A DNA stretch of 64,000 nucleotides from CAVZOY01 sp963777095 (lineage in GTDB: Bacteria; Actinomycetota; Actinomycetes; Mycobacteriales; Geodermatophilaceae): NCBI GenBank assembly GCA_963777095.1, contig CAVZOY010000006.1, forward strand, positions 1-64,000, written 5' to 3'. The position numbers and the translations under genes were made by a program. The notes under the pieces were generated by a model. The model saw only the letters and a program-made list of their open reading frames with translations. It had not been told where the DNA came from and made no database searches. This document shows positions 11,275-18,927 of the stretch, in pieces; within the stretch, counting starts at the first letter, position 1; each line of letters opens with the position of its first letter.

Positions 11275-11445
11275 TCAGCGGAAGACGTCCTTCACCTTCT
11301 CGCCGGCCTGCTTGAGGTTGCCGCTGGCCTGGTCCGCCTTGCCCTCGGCCTCGAGGTCGGGGTCGTCGGTGGCCCGACCGACCGCCTCCTTGCCGTGACC
11401 CTGCAGTTCCTCGGCCTTGTTCTTCGCCTTGTCGATTCCACTCAT
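11275..11445 (-). CDS. CsbD family stress protein
   Basis: A 56-residue, highly charged protein with the CsbD signature: MSGIDKAKNKAEELQGHGKEAVG followed by a repeat-like second half (GKADQASGNLKQAGEKVKDVF). CsbD-like proteins are abundant under general stress in many bacteria, but their molecular role is unknown. It starts at ATG 11445 and is probably monocistronic. Confidence 0.9.
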   Translation of the reverse strand: MSGIDKAKNKAEELQGHGKEAVGRATDDPDLEAEGKADQASGNLKQAGEKVKDVFR

Positions 11446-11486
11446 GACGGCTCCGGTACCCCGAACGGCGCCGGAGTACGCGCAGG

Positions 11487-12122
11487 TCAGCGACTCTGCA
11501 GCGCGTCGAGGGCGACCGCCATGCAGGCGGCGACGCGGAAGTCCAGCCGCGGGTCGGGCACGGTGACCGTGTAGCGGTCCCGGATGGCCTTCTGCCGCTC
11601 GCTGGTCATCACGGGCGCGCCGGTGCGGGTGTCGGTGAAGTCGAAGTGGAAGACGAACGGCACCCAGATGTCGCCGATGTAGGGGATGAAGTCCCAGAGC
11701 CGGCGCAGGATGGCGATGACCGGGCGTCGTTCCTGGCCGACCGCCTCGACGCCGGGGGCGTACAGGTTCCACGTCGAGCGCAGCAGGCTGGCGCCGAACT
11801 GCTTGCTGAACATGCCGAGCGGCTGACCGTTCTCGTCGAAGACGTCGTGCTCGGCGTGCACGTCGAGCCGCTGCCGCGCCTTGAACGAGAACACCCGCCG
11901 GGTCTTGCTCTCGTCGGCGAAGAAGTTGACCTCTTCCTTGATCTTCATCCGGCGCTGCTCGGCGAGGGCGAGCAGTTGCCCCTCGGAGCCGTCGGGGTTC
12001 GCCGCGCGGATCTCGTAGCGGTTGATCATCATCGTGATCCGCTGGTTGACGTAGAAGCGGGGCACGACCATCGCGGCCGGCTGCTGTCCGTAGGGCTGGG
12101 GCGGAGTAGGCGGCACGGTCAT
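11487..12122 (-). CDS. LURP-one-related / scramblase-like protein
   Basis: A 211-residue protein with the tubby-like beta-barrel of the LURP-one-related/scramblase family. A short proline-rich leader (MTVPPTPPQPYGQQP) precedes the core motifs RFYVNQRITMMINRYEI, VFDENGQPLGMFSKQFG and TWNLY. The C-terminus has a hydrophobic segment (DFRVAACMAVALDAL). Bacterial members are uncharacterised; a membrane or lipid association is inferred from the fold only. Confidence 0.8.
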   Translation of the reverse strand: MTVPPTPPQPYGQQPAAMVVPRFYVNQRITMMINRYEIRAANPDGSEGQLLALAEQRRMKIKEEVNFFADESKTRRVFSFKARQRLDVHAEHDVFDENGQPLGMFSKQFGASLLRSTWNLYAPGVEAVGQERRPVIAILRRLWDFIPYIGDIWVPFVFHFDFTDTRTGAPVMTSERQKAIRDRYTVTVPDPRLDFRVAACMAVALDALQSR

Positions 12123-12188
12123 GCGGACTCCCGAGGTCGGTCGCGGCGGACGCGATCATCTTGGCCCACGGCGACGCACCCGGCGCGC

Positions 12189-13592
12189 TCAGTCGCGGCT
12201 GCGCTGGTACCCGAAGAACCCGCGCTTGGTGATCAGCTCGGCGACCTCCGGCGGCACCATCGCCTCCCAGCTGGTGTCCTCGGTCGGGATCCGCCGCAGG
12301 ACGTCGCGGCTGAGGATCGACAGGTAGTCGGGCTTGTAGTTGTCCAGCGCGACGAAACTGCCCCGGCCGTTGAGGTAGTCGTAGAGCGGCTGCAGCTCCT
12401 CGGTGACCTGCACGGTGTCGACGGTGACCACCTCGCCGTCGCGCAGCATCGGGTAGACGAACAGTCGCAGGTCGTTCTTCAGCAACCGGCCGAAGGACTC
12501 GAGGATCCCGCCCGGCAGGTCGGCGTGGTGCGCCTCGTCGAACAGGTCGATCAGGCTGGGGACGCCCATGACCATGCCGACCGGCCCGTCGGTGCGCCAG
12601 GCCAGGTAGCCGCCGAGCCGGTGGTAGGCGACGTAGTCGGAGATGACCGTCGTCAGCCCGCACGCGGCCATGAGGTCCGCGCGGGCGAGGAAGTCCCTGC
12701 GGTCGACGACGTCCCCGCCGGCGCGCAGGTTCGCCATCGTGAGCTCGGTGAGCAGCAGGATCTCGCGGCCGTCCGTCCTCGGGTCGGCCTCGAACCTCGC
12801 CCGCGCCGCCTCGAGCATGTCGATGTTCACCACGGTCGGCGGGCGGAAGCTGCCACGCTCGACCAGCACCGCCTTCTTGCGCAGCGCCTCGCTCGGCTGC
12901 AGCACCTGGCGGTCCGGGCCGAACATCGCCACGCCGGACAGGCCCAGCTGCACCAGCTTGAGCGCCATCAGCCGGTTGTCGACGGCGCGGAACTCGATCC
13001 CCTTCAGCTCGAGCAGATCGATCTCGATGCGGCCGGTGGTCAGCCGGTCGAGCAGGCTCTCGACCAGCCGCTCCGGCTCGTGGTGCTGGAAGAAGGCGGC
13101 GTGCAGCAGGTTCACGCCGACCACGCCCAGCGCCTCCTGCTGCTGGGCCGCCTCCGCGTCGAGCATCCGCACGTGCAGCACGATCTGGCTGGGCTCGTCG
13201 CCCGGGTGCGACTGGAACTTCACCCCCATCCAGCCGTGGCACTCGTTGCCGCCGCGGTAGCTGCGCGCGACCACCGTGTCGGCGAAGGCGAAGAAGGAGG
13301 TGTCGTCGCCGCGCTCCTCGGCGAGGCGGTCGAGGTTGAGCTGGAACTCGAGGTCGAGCATCGCCTGCAGCCGGCCCTTGGAGACGTAGCGGTCGGACTT
13401 GCCGTAGACCGCGTCGCTGACCGCCATGTCGTAGGCGGACATGGACTTCGCGACGGTTCCCGCGGCTCCTCCCGCCCGGAAGAACCAGCGGGCGACCTCC
13501 TGCCCCGCGCCGATCTCGGCGATGGTCCCGTACCAGCGGGGGTCGAGGTTGATCTGCAGGGCCTTCTGCAGGGTGTCGACGCCGGCGTCCAT
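12189..13592 (-). CDS. Conserved protein of unknown function (467 aa)
   Basis: A large, well-conserved-looking protein I recognise as a widespread but uncharacterised family that is annotated inconsistently (for example as a nicotinate-nucleotide adenylyltransferase); I do not endorse those names. The N-terminus has the strongly patterned IAEIGAGQEVARWFFRAGGA and VAKSMSAYDMAVSDAVYG. No Walker, HIGH or other nucleotidyltransferase motif is obvious. The ATG start follows GAGGAG at 7 bases. The gene is intact and alone. Confidence 0.75.
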   Translation of the reverse strand: MDAGVDTLQKALQINLDPRWYGTIAEIGAGQEVARWFFRAGGAAGTVAKSMSAYDMAVSDAVYGKSDRYVSKGRLQAMLDLEFQLNLDRLAEERGDDTSFFAFADTVVARSYRGGNECHGWMGVKFQSHPGDEPSQIVLHVRMLDAEAAQQQEALGVVGVNLLHAAFFQHHEPERLVESLLDRLTTGRIEIDLLELKGIEFRAVDNRLMALKLVQLGLSGVAMFGPDRQVLQPSEALRKKAVLVERGSFRPPTVVNIDMLEAARARFEADPRTDGREILLLTELTMANLRAGGDVVDRRDFLARADLMAACGLTTVISDYVAYHRLGGYLAWRTDGPVGMVMGVPSLIDLFDEAHHADLPGGILESFGRLLKNDLRLFVYPMLRDGEVVTVDTVQVTEELQPLYDYLNGRGSFVALDNYKPDYLSILSRDVLRRIPTEDTSWEAMVPPEVAELITKRGFFGYQRSRD

Positions 13593-13812
13593 GGCGGCTC
13601 TCCTCGCGCTCCCGAGCCCGTCGTGGCGGCGAGAGTAGCGCCGACCCGGCCGTCGGGGCGCGCGGTCGGGAGCGGCGGGCCCTCGGACACCCCGCGCTCT
13701 CCTCCCCCGTAGGGGTGCTCGGGCCCGCCGTCGGCATCCGGTTCCCGGCCCGGGACGCCGTTGTCGGGGGTACGGGAAGAGAAACCGGGACGAGCAGGGA
13801 GGCAGGAGCACC

Positions 13813-14451
13813 GTGGTGGAGTCCGACGTCGAGCGGCCCGAGGTGAGCATCCGCGCCGACGTCGCCCTGGTGAGCCGGGGCATCACGGTGACGGCGTCGG
13901 TCGATCACTCCGACGACGCCGGCCTCGTCGTCCGGCCGGTGGGTACCGCGGCCGCGTGGCGCGCCGCGGTCCGCCCGGGCGACCGGGTCGACGTCTACTG
14001 GACCCATGGCTACGAGGAGCGGACGCTCCCCGCGACCGTCGCGTCCGTGGAGGGGACTCCCGAGCTGAGCTGGCGGCTGCGGCGGACCGGTCCCCCGGCC
14101 CGGAGCCAGCGCCGGGTGGCCGCCCGCGGCCGGGTGGAGCTCCCGGTCGTCCTGCAGTGGCCGGGCGGAACCCTCCGGGGCACCTCGGTGGACCTCAGCG
14201 AGGGCGGCACGCGGGTGCTGGTGCACGGCGCCGGTACTCCGCCGGACGCCGGCAGTCCGATCGCGGCGACGCTGACCCTGGAGGAAGGGCTCGGCCTGGA
14301 CCTCGCGTGCGAGGTGGTCTGGCACGACGTCGGCGGGCCGACGTGGCTCGTCGCGATGCGCTTCCTCGACGTCTCCGAGGAGGACCGGGACACCCTGCGC
14401 CGCCGGGTGTTCCGCGCGCTGCGCGAGGAGCGTGCGTCGATCGGCGGCTGA
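13813..14451 (+). CDS. PilZ domain protein, probable c-di-GMP receptor
   Basis: A 212-residue protein with an N-terminal beta-rich domain (1-90, YcgR-N-like) and a C-terminal PilZ domain. Both c-di-GMP-binding motifs are present: RSQRR (from residue 97) and DLSEGG (from residue 127). The GTG start lies behind GGCAGGAG. Its position near the GGDEF-EAL gene suggests a local c-di-GMP circuit; its output is unknown. Confidence 0.9.
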   Translation: MVESDVERPEVSIRADVALVSRGITVTASVDHSDDAGLVVRPVGTAAAWRAAVRPGDRVDVYWTHGYEERTLPATVASVEGTPELSWRLRRTGPPARSQRRVAARGRVELPVVLQWPGGTLRGTSVDLSEGGTRVLVHGAGTPPDAGSPIAATLTLEEGLGLDLACEVVWHDVGGPTWLVAMRFLDVSEEDRDTLRRRVFRALREERASIGG

Positions 14452-14454
14452 CGG

Positions 14455-14862
14455 TCAGCCCGACGCACCGTCCGGCGGTCGGGGCGGCGCCGCCCGCCAG
14501 ACCGCCCGCCAGTCCGGCGCGTCCCACCCCTCGGTGACGTAGATGGACTCGCGCGCCACCTTGTCGCCGCGGAACTCGAGGATGTCGACGCCGAAGTTCC
14601 ACGGCCCGCCGTCGTAGCGGACCCGCAGCTCCCCCACCCAGACGTCGCCGCTCCCGCGCACGCGGTCGAGCGCGTACTCGACCGCCGCCGGGTACTGCCG
14701 GCGCCAGACCAGGAAGTTCGCCACGCTCTCGTACCGCTCGCCCGACTGCGGGAACTCCAGGACGGCGTCGGGGTGGTAGATCTCGTGCGCGCCCTCCTCG
14801 TCGCCGGCGGCGCTGCGCTCCAGGTAATGGGTCAGGGCCCCACGGGCGGCTGCCTCGTCCAT
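14455..14862 (-). CDS. SnoaL/NTF2-like family protein
   Basis: A 135-residue single-domain protein of the NTF2-like (SnoaL-type) fold: a helical start (ALTHYLERSAAGDEEGAHEIYHPDAVLEFPQSGE) followed by a cone-shaped beta sheet (DVWVGELRVRYDG, FGVDILEFRGDKVARESIYV). Members are isomerases, hydrolases or binding proteins, and the active-site identity cannot be set here. Its stop lies 3 bases from the convergent PilZ gene stop. Confidence 0.8.
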   Translation of the reverse strand: MDEAAARGALTHYLERSAAGDEEGAHEIYHPDAVLEFPQSGERYESVANFLVWRRQYPAAVEYALDRVRGSGDVWVGELRVRYDGGPWNFGVDILEFRGDKVARESIYVTEGWDAPDWRAVWRAAPPRPPDGASG

Positions 14863-14910
14863 CGCTGCGCCCCCTCATGCCGGTCGGCGATCATCGACGC
14901 GACGCCGATG

Positions 14911-15246
14911 CTAGGACCTCGGGTTCCGGGTGCCCAGCGGCTGCAGCAGGGCGGAGCGGAGCCGGTCGACGCCACGCTCCACCGGGGTGTCCGGAGTCGT
15001 CTCCGCGGCGGGCATGAGCACCCACATCAGCGCGTAGAAGAGGACGCCGGAGCCGCCGAGCAGGGTGAGCGCGACGAACGCCACCCGCCAGAGGACGGTG
15101 TCGATGCCGGTGTAGTCCGCGAGGCCGCCGCTGACTCCGCCGAGCATCCGGTCGGTGCCGCTGCGGCGCAGCCGCGGCGTCTCGGCGGTCGGGACGGAGG
15201 TCTGGGCAGCGGGGATCGACGGGCCGAAGGGGTCTGGTGTGGTCAT
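14911..15246 (-). CDS. PspC domain membrane protein
   Basis: A 111-residue protein with a PspC domain: LRRSGTDRMLGGVSGGLADYTGIDTVLWRVAFV followed by one long hydrophobic segment (TLLGGSGVLFYALMWVLM). PspC domains occur in envelope-stress membrane sensors. The N-terminal 30 residues are proline/threonine-rich and the C-terminal tail is basic. It starts at ATG 15246. Confidence 0.88.
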   Translation of the reverse strand: MTTPDPFGPSIPAAQTSVPTAETPRLRRSGTDRMLGGVSGGLADYTGIDTVLWRVAFVALTLLGGSGVLFYALMWVLMPAAETTPDTPVERGVDRLRSALLQPLGTRNPRS

Positions 15247-15337
15247 GCACCGAGCCTGCTGGTGCGGGGGCCGGTGGTCGATCGGGTGACGCCCTGATCC
15301 GTCCCTGGTTCCCGGCACCCGGGACCACCCCGAGCGG

Positions 15338-15889
15338 TCAGCCGGTCGGGGCCGGCGCGTAGCGCAGGTGGAGGACGCCGCTCGGCAGTGCGTCGCTCGA
15401 CAGGAGAGTCAGCGGGGTCGTCGGGGTGTCCTCGAACAGGCGCTGACCGTGCCCGACAGCGACCGGGTGCACGAGCAGGTTCAGCTCGTCGAGCAGGCCC
15501 CGGGACAACAGCCAGCGGACCGTGGTCGCACAACCCGACATGCCGATGTCGCCGTCCGTCGTCTCCTTGAGGGTGCGCAGCCCGTCGACCGGGTCGACGC
15601 CGAGGTTCGTCGTGTTGTTCCAGAGCTCCCCCTCGACGGGGCGGTGGGTGACGACGTACTTCGGGATGCCGTTGATGAAGTCGGAGAACGGCACCTCCGG
15701 GCCCTGCGCCGGCCAGTACTCCGACCACTCGTCGTAGAGCCGGCGTCCGAGGAGGAAGGCCCGGGTGGTCGCCATCCCCTCTCCCACGACCCGGCCCATG
15801 TCGTCGTCGAAGTACGGGAAGTGCCACTGGTCCGGCCGTTCGACGACGCCGTCGAAGGCGATGAAGAAGTTCGAGACGATCCTGCCCAT
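15338..15889 (-). CDS. Dihydrofolate reductase / RibD C-terminal family protein
   Basis: A 183-residue stand-alone RibD C-terminal/DHFR-like domain protein. It begins MGRIVSNFFIAFDGVVERPDQW and has the family segments FLLGRRLYDEW, KYVVTHR and DIGMSGCATTVRWLL (the NADPH-binding region). It is a presumed NAD(P)H-dependent reductase with an unknown substrate; true folate reduction is not implied. Confidence 0.85.
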   Translation of the reverse strand: MGRIVSNFFIAFDGVVERPDQWHFPYFDDDMGRVVGEGMATTRAFLLGRRLYDEWSEYWPAQGPEVPFSDFINGIPKYVVTHRPVEGELWNNTTNLGVDPVDGLRTLKETTDGDIGMSGCATTVRWLLSRGLLDELNLLVHPVAVGHGQRLFEDTPTTPLTLLSSDALPSGVLHLRYAPAPTG

Positions 15890-16059
15890 GGCTGCGCTCC
15901 CGCGGTCGGCGAACTGCTCGGGCTATCAGACGGCCTCGGCGCCGGAAAGTCATCGCCGCGCGCTCCCCGGCGGCCGTTGCCGGACCGGGCAGTCGCGAGA
16001 AGAGTGGGCGGTGCGGCGGTGCCGCAGGGGCGTCGCCGTCACCTGGAAGGAGTGGTGGC

Positions 16060-16680
16060 ATGTACGCCCGATCCACCACGATGCGGATCGAGCCGGGGGC
16101 CGTCGACGAACTGGTCTCGGTCGTCGGCGAGGAGATCCTGCCGATGGTGACCGAGCAGCAGGGCTGTGTCGGGCTCTCGCTCCTGGTCGACCGGAATTCC
16201 GGCCGCTGCGTCACGACGAGCGCGTGGGAGACGGCAGAGGCGATGCAGGGCAGCGCCGAACGGGTGCGCGAGTCGCGGGAGCGCGCGGCCCTGCGGTTCG
16301 GCACCACGGCGGAGGTCCAGCAGTGGGAGATCGCCGTCCTCCACCGTGCGCACCGCGCCACGGAGGGGGCATGTTCCCGGGTCGCCTGGTTGAGCGCCGA
16401 CCCCGCGACCCTCGTCCGAGTCGTCGACACCTACCGGGACAGCCTCATGCCGTGGTGGGAGCGGACGCCGGGGTTCTGCAGCAACAGCCTGCTGGTGGAC
16501 CGCGACACCGGGCGGTGCGCCTCCGCCGTCGTCTTCGAGAGCCGGGACGCGATGGCGCACACCCGCGACCAGTTCACGACCCTGCGGGCGGAGTTCGCTC
16601 AGCGGATGGGGATGCAGATCGAGGAGGTGGCGGAGTTCGACGTGGCGCTCGCCCACCTGCGGGTGCCCGAGACGGTCTGA
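16060..16680 (+). CDS. Tandem ABM-like (dimeric alpha-beta barrel) protein
   Basis: A 206-residue protein made of two similar halves of about 100 residues. Each has a barrel-like pattern with a repeated element (GLSLLVDRNSGRCVTTSAWET and SNSLLVDRDTGRCASAVVFES). This is the arrangement of antibiotic-biosynthesis-monooxygenase-type domains. Function is not determined. ATG 16060 follows GGAAGGAG. The stop is 5 bases from the convergent pyrophosphatase stop. Confidence 0.75.
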   Translation: MYARSTTMRIEPGAVDELVSVVGEEILPMVTEQQGCVGLSLLVDRNSGRCVTTSAWETAEAMQGSAERVRESRERAALRFGTTAEVQQWEIAVLHRAHRATEGACSRVAWLSADPATLVRVVDTYRDSLMPWWERTPGFCSNSLLVDRDTGRCASAVVFESRDAMAHTRDQFTTLRAEFAQRMGMQIEEVAEFDVALAHLRVPETV

Positions 16681-16685
16681 CCCGG

Positions 16686-17192
16686 TCAGACGAGGCCGGC
16701 GGCGGGAGCCGGCTGGTCGGCGAACCGCCGTCGGGCGTCCTCGATCGCGCCCTCGGCCTGCGGCCGCCCCTCCCACCCGCGGGTCTCGCTGGACTTCTCG
16801 GGTTCGAGGGCCTTGTAGATGTTGAAGAAGTGCCAGATCTCGGTGATCTGGTACCAGGGCACGTCGTCGAGGTCCTGCAGGTGCGTGTGCCGCGGGTCGG
16901 TGGCCGGGACGCACAGGAGCTTCGCGTCCGGGCCTTCCTCGTCGCGCATCCAGAAGACGGCGATGGGCCGCGCCCGGACGAGGCAGCCCGGAAAGGTCGG
17001 CTCGTCGAGCAGCACCAGCGCGTCCAGCGGGTCGCCGTCCTCGGCGAGGGTGTCGGGCACGAACCCGTAGTCCGTCGGGTAGGCGGTGGAGCTGAACAGC
17101 ATCCGGTCCAGCCGGATCCGGTCCACCCGCGGGTCGTACTCGTACTTGTTGCGCGATCCCTTCGGGATCTCGACGAAGACGTCGACGTCCAC
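16686..17192 (-). CDS. ppa: Inorganic pyrophosphatase (family I)
   Basis: Hydrolyses pyrophosphate to phosphate, pulling biosynthetic reactions forward; cytoplasmic and Mg-dependent. It has 168 residues, the normal bacterial length. Active-site landmarks are EIPKGSRNKYEYD, YPTDYGFVPDT and the Asp cluster DGDPLDALVLL. The GTG start at 17192 lies behind AAGGAGGG. Tail residues QPAPAAGLV are a low-complexity extension. Confidence 0.95.
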   Translation of the reverse strand: MDVDVFVEIPKGSRNKYEYDPRVDRIRLDRMLFSSTAYPTDYGFVPDTLAEDGDPLDALVLLDEPTFPGCLVRARPIAVFWMRDEEGPDAKLLCVPATDPRHTHLQDLDDVPWYQITEIWHFFNIYKALEPEKSSETRGWEGRPQAEGAIEDARRRFADQPAPAAGLV

Positions 17193-17256
17193 GGCGGGCC
17201 CTCCTTCGGCTGCCGGCCGACTCTGGGCCCCGCACCCCCGCCCCGTCAATCCGAGC

Positions 17257-17293
17257 GGCCGTGGGCCCCGAGCACTGCTCGGGGCCCACGGCC
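17257..17293. terminator. Terminator hairpin, perfect 18-bp stem
   Basis: Bases 17257-17274 (GGCCGTGGGCCCCGAGCA) pair exactly with 17276-17293 around a single loop base. It lies just after the stop of the minus-strand GH26-like gene (17315) and before ppa, so it should end transcription from the riboswitch-controlled gene. Confidence 0.8.
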
Positions 17294-17314
17294 GGAGGAC
17301 GGCGACGCCTGGGG

Positions 17315-18484
17315 TCAGACCCGGAAGTGCGCGGTGTCCTGCGCCATCGCGCGGAGGCCGGCGTACTCGGCCGCCGTGGTCAGGCCCCACTTGCAGTCGG
17401 CGTTCTTGGCGATCGTCGGCGGCCGGTTGAAGTAGAAGGCCGCGGTGACGACGTCCTCGTTGGCGACGAAGTAGTCGTGCGCGTCGGCCAGCCACTGCGG
17501 GCGCTGGGGGTTGGCGTGGCTGGCGAACTCGGGGAAGGACGCCTTCTTGCCGTGCGCCCGGGCGAAGGCCAGGACCGGGTCGCCGAGCTTCTGCATCGAG
17601 TTGTACGTGCCGTTGCCGGTCGCTCCGCAGCTGATCCAGTTGTAGGCATCGGCGCCGATGTTGTCGACCCACTCGTCGCCCGGGTACCACTTGGCCGCGT
17701 ACTGCTCGCTGCTCGGGTCGATGCGGAACGCGTAGGCGGTCATCTGCCAGGTCCACTCGACGTTCGTGGCGCCCTGCTGGTCGAAGATCGTGCGGACGTG
17801 CCGCCAGGCCGCGATGAACTCCGACGCGCTGCCGAGGGTCAGCCGGTCGTGGGCCTCGGGCTCGTGGTTGTAGGCGAGCATCACGGTGGTGCCGCGGGCC
17901 TTGATGGTCCGCGCCCAGCTGACGATCTGGCTGTGCAGCGTCGAACCCGGGCCGGCGTTGGCAACATCACGCCACTTCATGCCGCCGGCGCTGACCGTCA
18001 CCATCTCGGCCTGCGGAGCCTTGTTGCTGAAGAACGCGTAGGCGTGGTTGGCCAGGTCGACGCCGGTGCCACTCAGCGCCTGCTCGTAACCGCCGGCGAC
18101 CGAGCCGACCCACATCAGGCCGCCGTCCCCACCGGACGGCCCCGGGGCGGCGGGCTCGACCGAAGCGCCCGCGCCGGTGTCGGGGGCCGACGACGTCGGC
18201 GCGCTCTCCGCGGGTGCGGAGGTCGGGGCGTCGGCGGTGGAGCGGCCGGCGCGGGAGGCGGCCTCCGGGCTCCGGGGCTTGGTGACGGCCGAGGCGCCGG
18301 CGGCGGCCCGATGGGCGGCACCGGGCGCGTTGGCAGCGACCGCGCGGCCCGGCGGTTCGACGCTGGCCACCTCGGTCGTGGCCGCAGTCGGCGCGACGGT
18401 CGTGGCGACTGCCGCGACCCCGGCCGAGGTGCCGAGCAGGAGGGCGCTGCTGAGCAGCACGTTGATCACCCGTGACGAGGGCAT
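17315..18484 (-). CDS. Secreted GH26-like glycoside hydrolase
   Basis: A 389-residue exported protein. Residues 1-40 form a signal peptide (MPSSRVINVLLSSALLLGTS), residues about 40-120 are an Ala/Pro/Ser-rich linker, and the catalytic domain follows. LAYNHEPEA fits the acid/base Glu region of GH26-type (beta/alpha)8 hydrolases and FPEFAS fits the nucleophile Glu. Two Cys (WISCGA, ADCKWG) may form a disulfide. The substrate is unknown; a wall or extracellular glycan is likely. The leader holds a c-di-AMP riboswitch, typical of wall-hydrolase genes in actinobacteria. The ATG at 18484 follows AAGGAG. Confidence 0.8.
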   Translation of the reverse strand: MPSSRVINVLLSSALLLGTSAGVAAVATTVAPTAATTEVASVEPPGRAVAANAPGAAHRAAAGASAVTKPRSPEAASRAGRSTADAPTSAPAESAPTSSAPDTGAGASVEPAAPGPSGGDGGLMWVGSVAGGYEQALSGTGVDLANHAYAFFSNKAPQAEMVTVSAGGMKWRDVANAGPGSTLHSQIVSWARTIKARGTTVMLAYNHEPEAHDRLTLGSASEFIAAWRHVRTIFDQQGATNVEWTWQMTAYAFRIDPSSEQYAAKWYPGDEWVDNIGADAYNWISCGATGNGTYNSMQKLGDPVLAFARAHGKKASFPEFASHANPQRPQWLADAHDYFVANEDVVTAAFYFNRPPTIAKNADCKWGLTTAAEYAGLRAMAQDTAHFRV

Positions 18485-18487
18485 GCC

Positions 18488-18501
18488 GAAGGAGCTCCTT
18501 C
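18488..18501 (-). promoter_or_regulatory. Palindrome covering the ribosome binding site of the GH26-like gene
   Basis: GAAGGAGCTCCTTC is a perfect 14-base palindrome containing the AAGGAG ribosome site 4-10 bases before the ATG. It could pair with itself or with part of the adjacent riboswitch and so hide the ribosome site. This is inference from position only. Confidence 0.4.
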
Positions 18502-18507
18502 TTCCAG

Positions 18508-18650
18508 GGACCGCTGACCGGGTTAGCTGACGGGTTCGGACCGGAAGGAGGCCCTACGGCGCATGGCCGATTCACCCCGGGAGAGACATGGGTCCCCGGC
18601 TCCGCGAGCACCGGAGGTGCCGCGGCGGATTGAGCGGCGGCCGTCGAGTT
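18508..18650 (-). promoter_or_regulatory. c-di-AMP riboswitch (ydaO-yuaA type)
   Basis: On the minus strand the leader contains the ydaO hallmarks in order: CCGCTCAATCCGCCGCGG (18620-18637), GAGCCGGGGACCCA followed by GGGGTGAATCGG, GGGCCTCCTTCCGG, and CCGAACCCGTCAGCTAACCCGG (18518-18539) close to the start codon. Known ydaO riboswitches bind c-di-AMP, usually lower expression when it is bound, and in actinobacteria precede cell-wall hydrolase genes. Limits are approximate. Promoter candidates lie upstream around 18680-18720 (GTTACGGT, GTTACCGT). Confidence 0.85.
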
Positions 18651-18927
18651 CCCGACTTCCGGGGTGACGCCTCGATCGACCGGGGGAACCGTAACCGCGG
18701 ACGGACGGTAACGGAAGGGTCACGGAGAAAAATTACACAGCTGTCCTTCGGTGACTCTGTGCGTGTCTGCTGTCACGGAGCTGCGACACGCGCCGCAGCG
18801 AGCGTCCGACCAGCGCGGAGTGTGCGGACGGCGGTCCCGGCGCCCGACAGGGTGACCGGCGGCTGTGATCGGGCACACGACGCGAAACTCTCTGGTCTGC
18901 ACGCGACGCGGTCCGCAGGATGGGGTC

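Noticed and set aside
11275..14325. A 1016-residue minus-strand frame spanning four genes
   Set aside because: Only its last 56 residues (CsbD) are real; the rest is out-of-frame sequence of the LURP-like and 467-residue genes.
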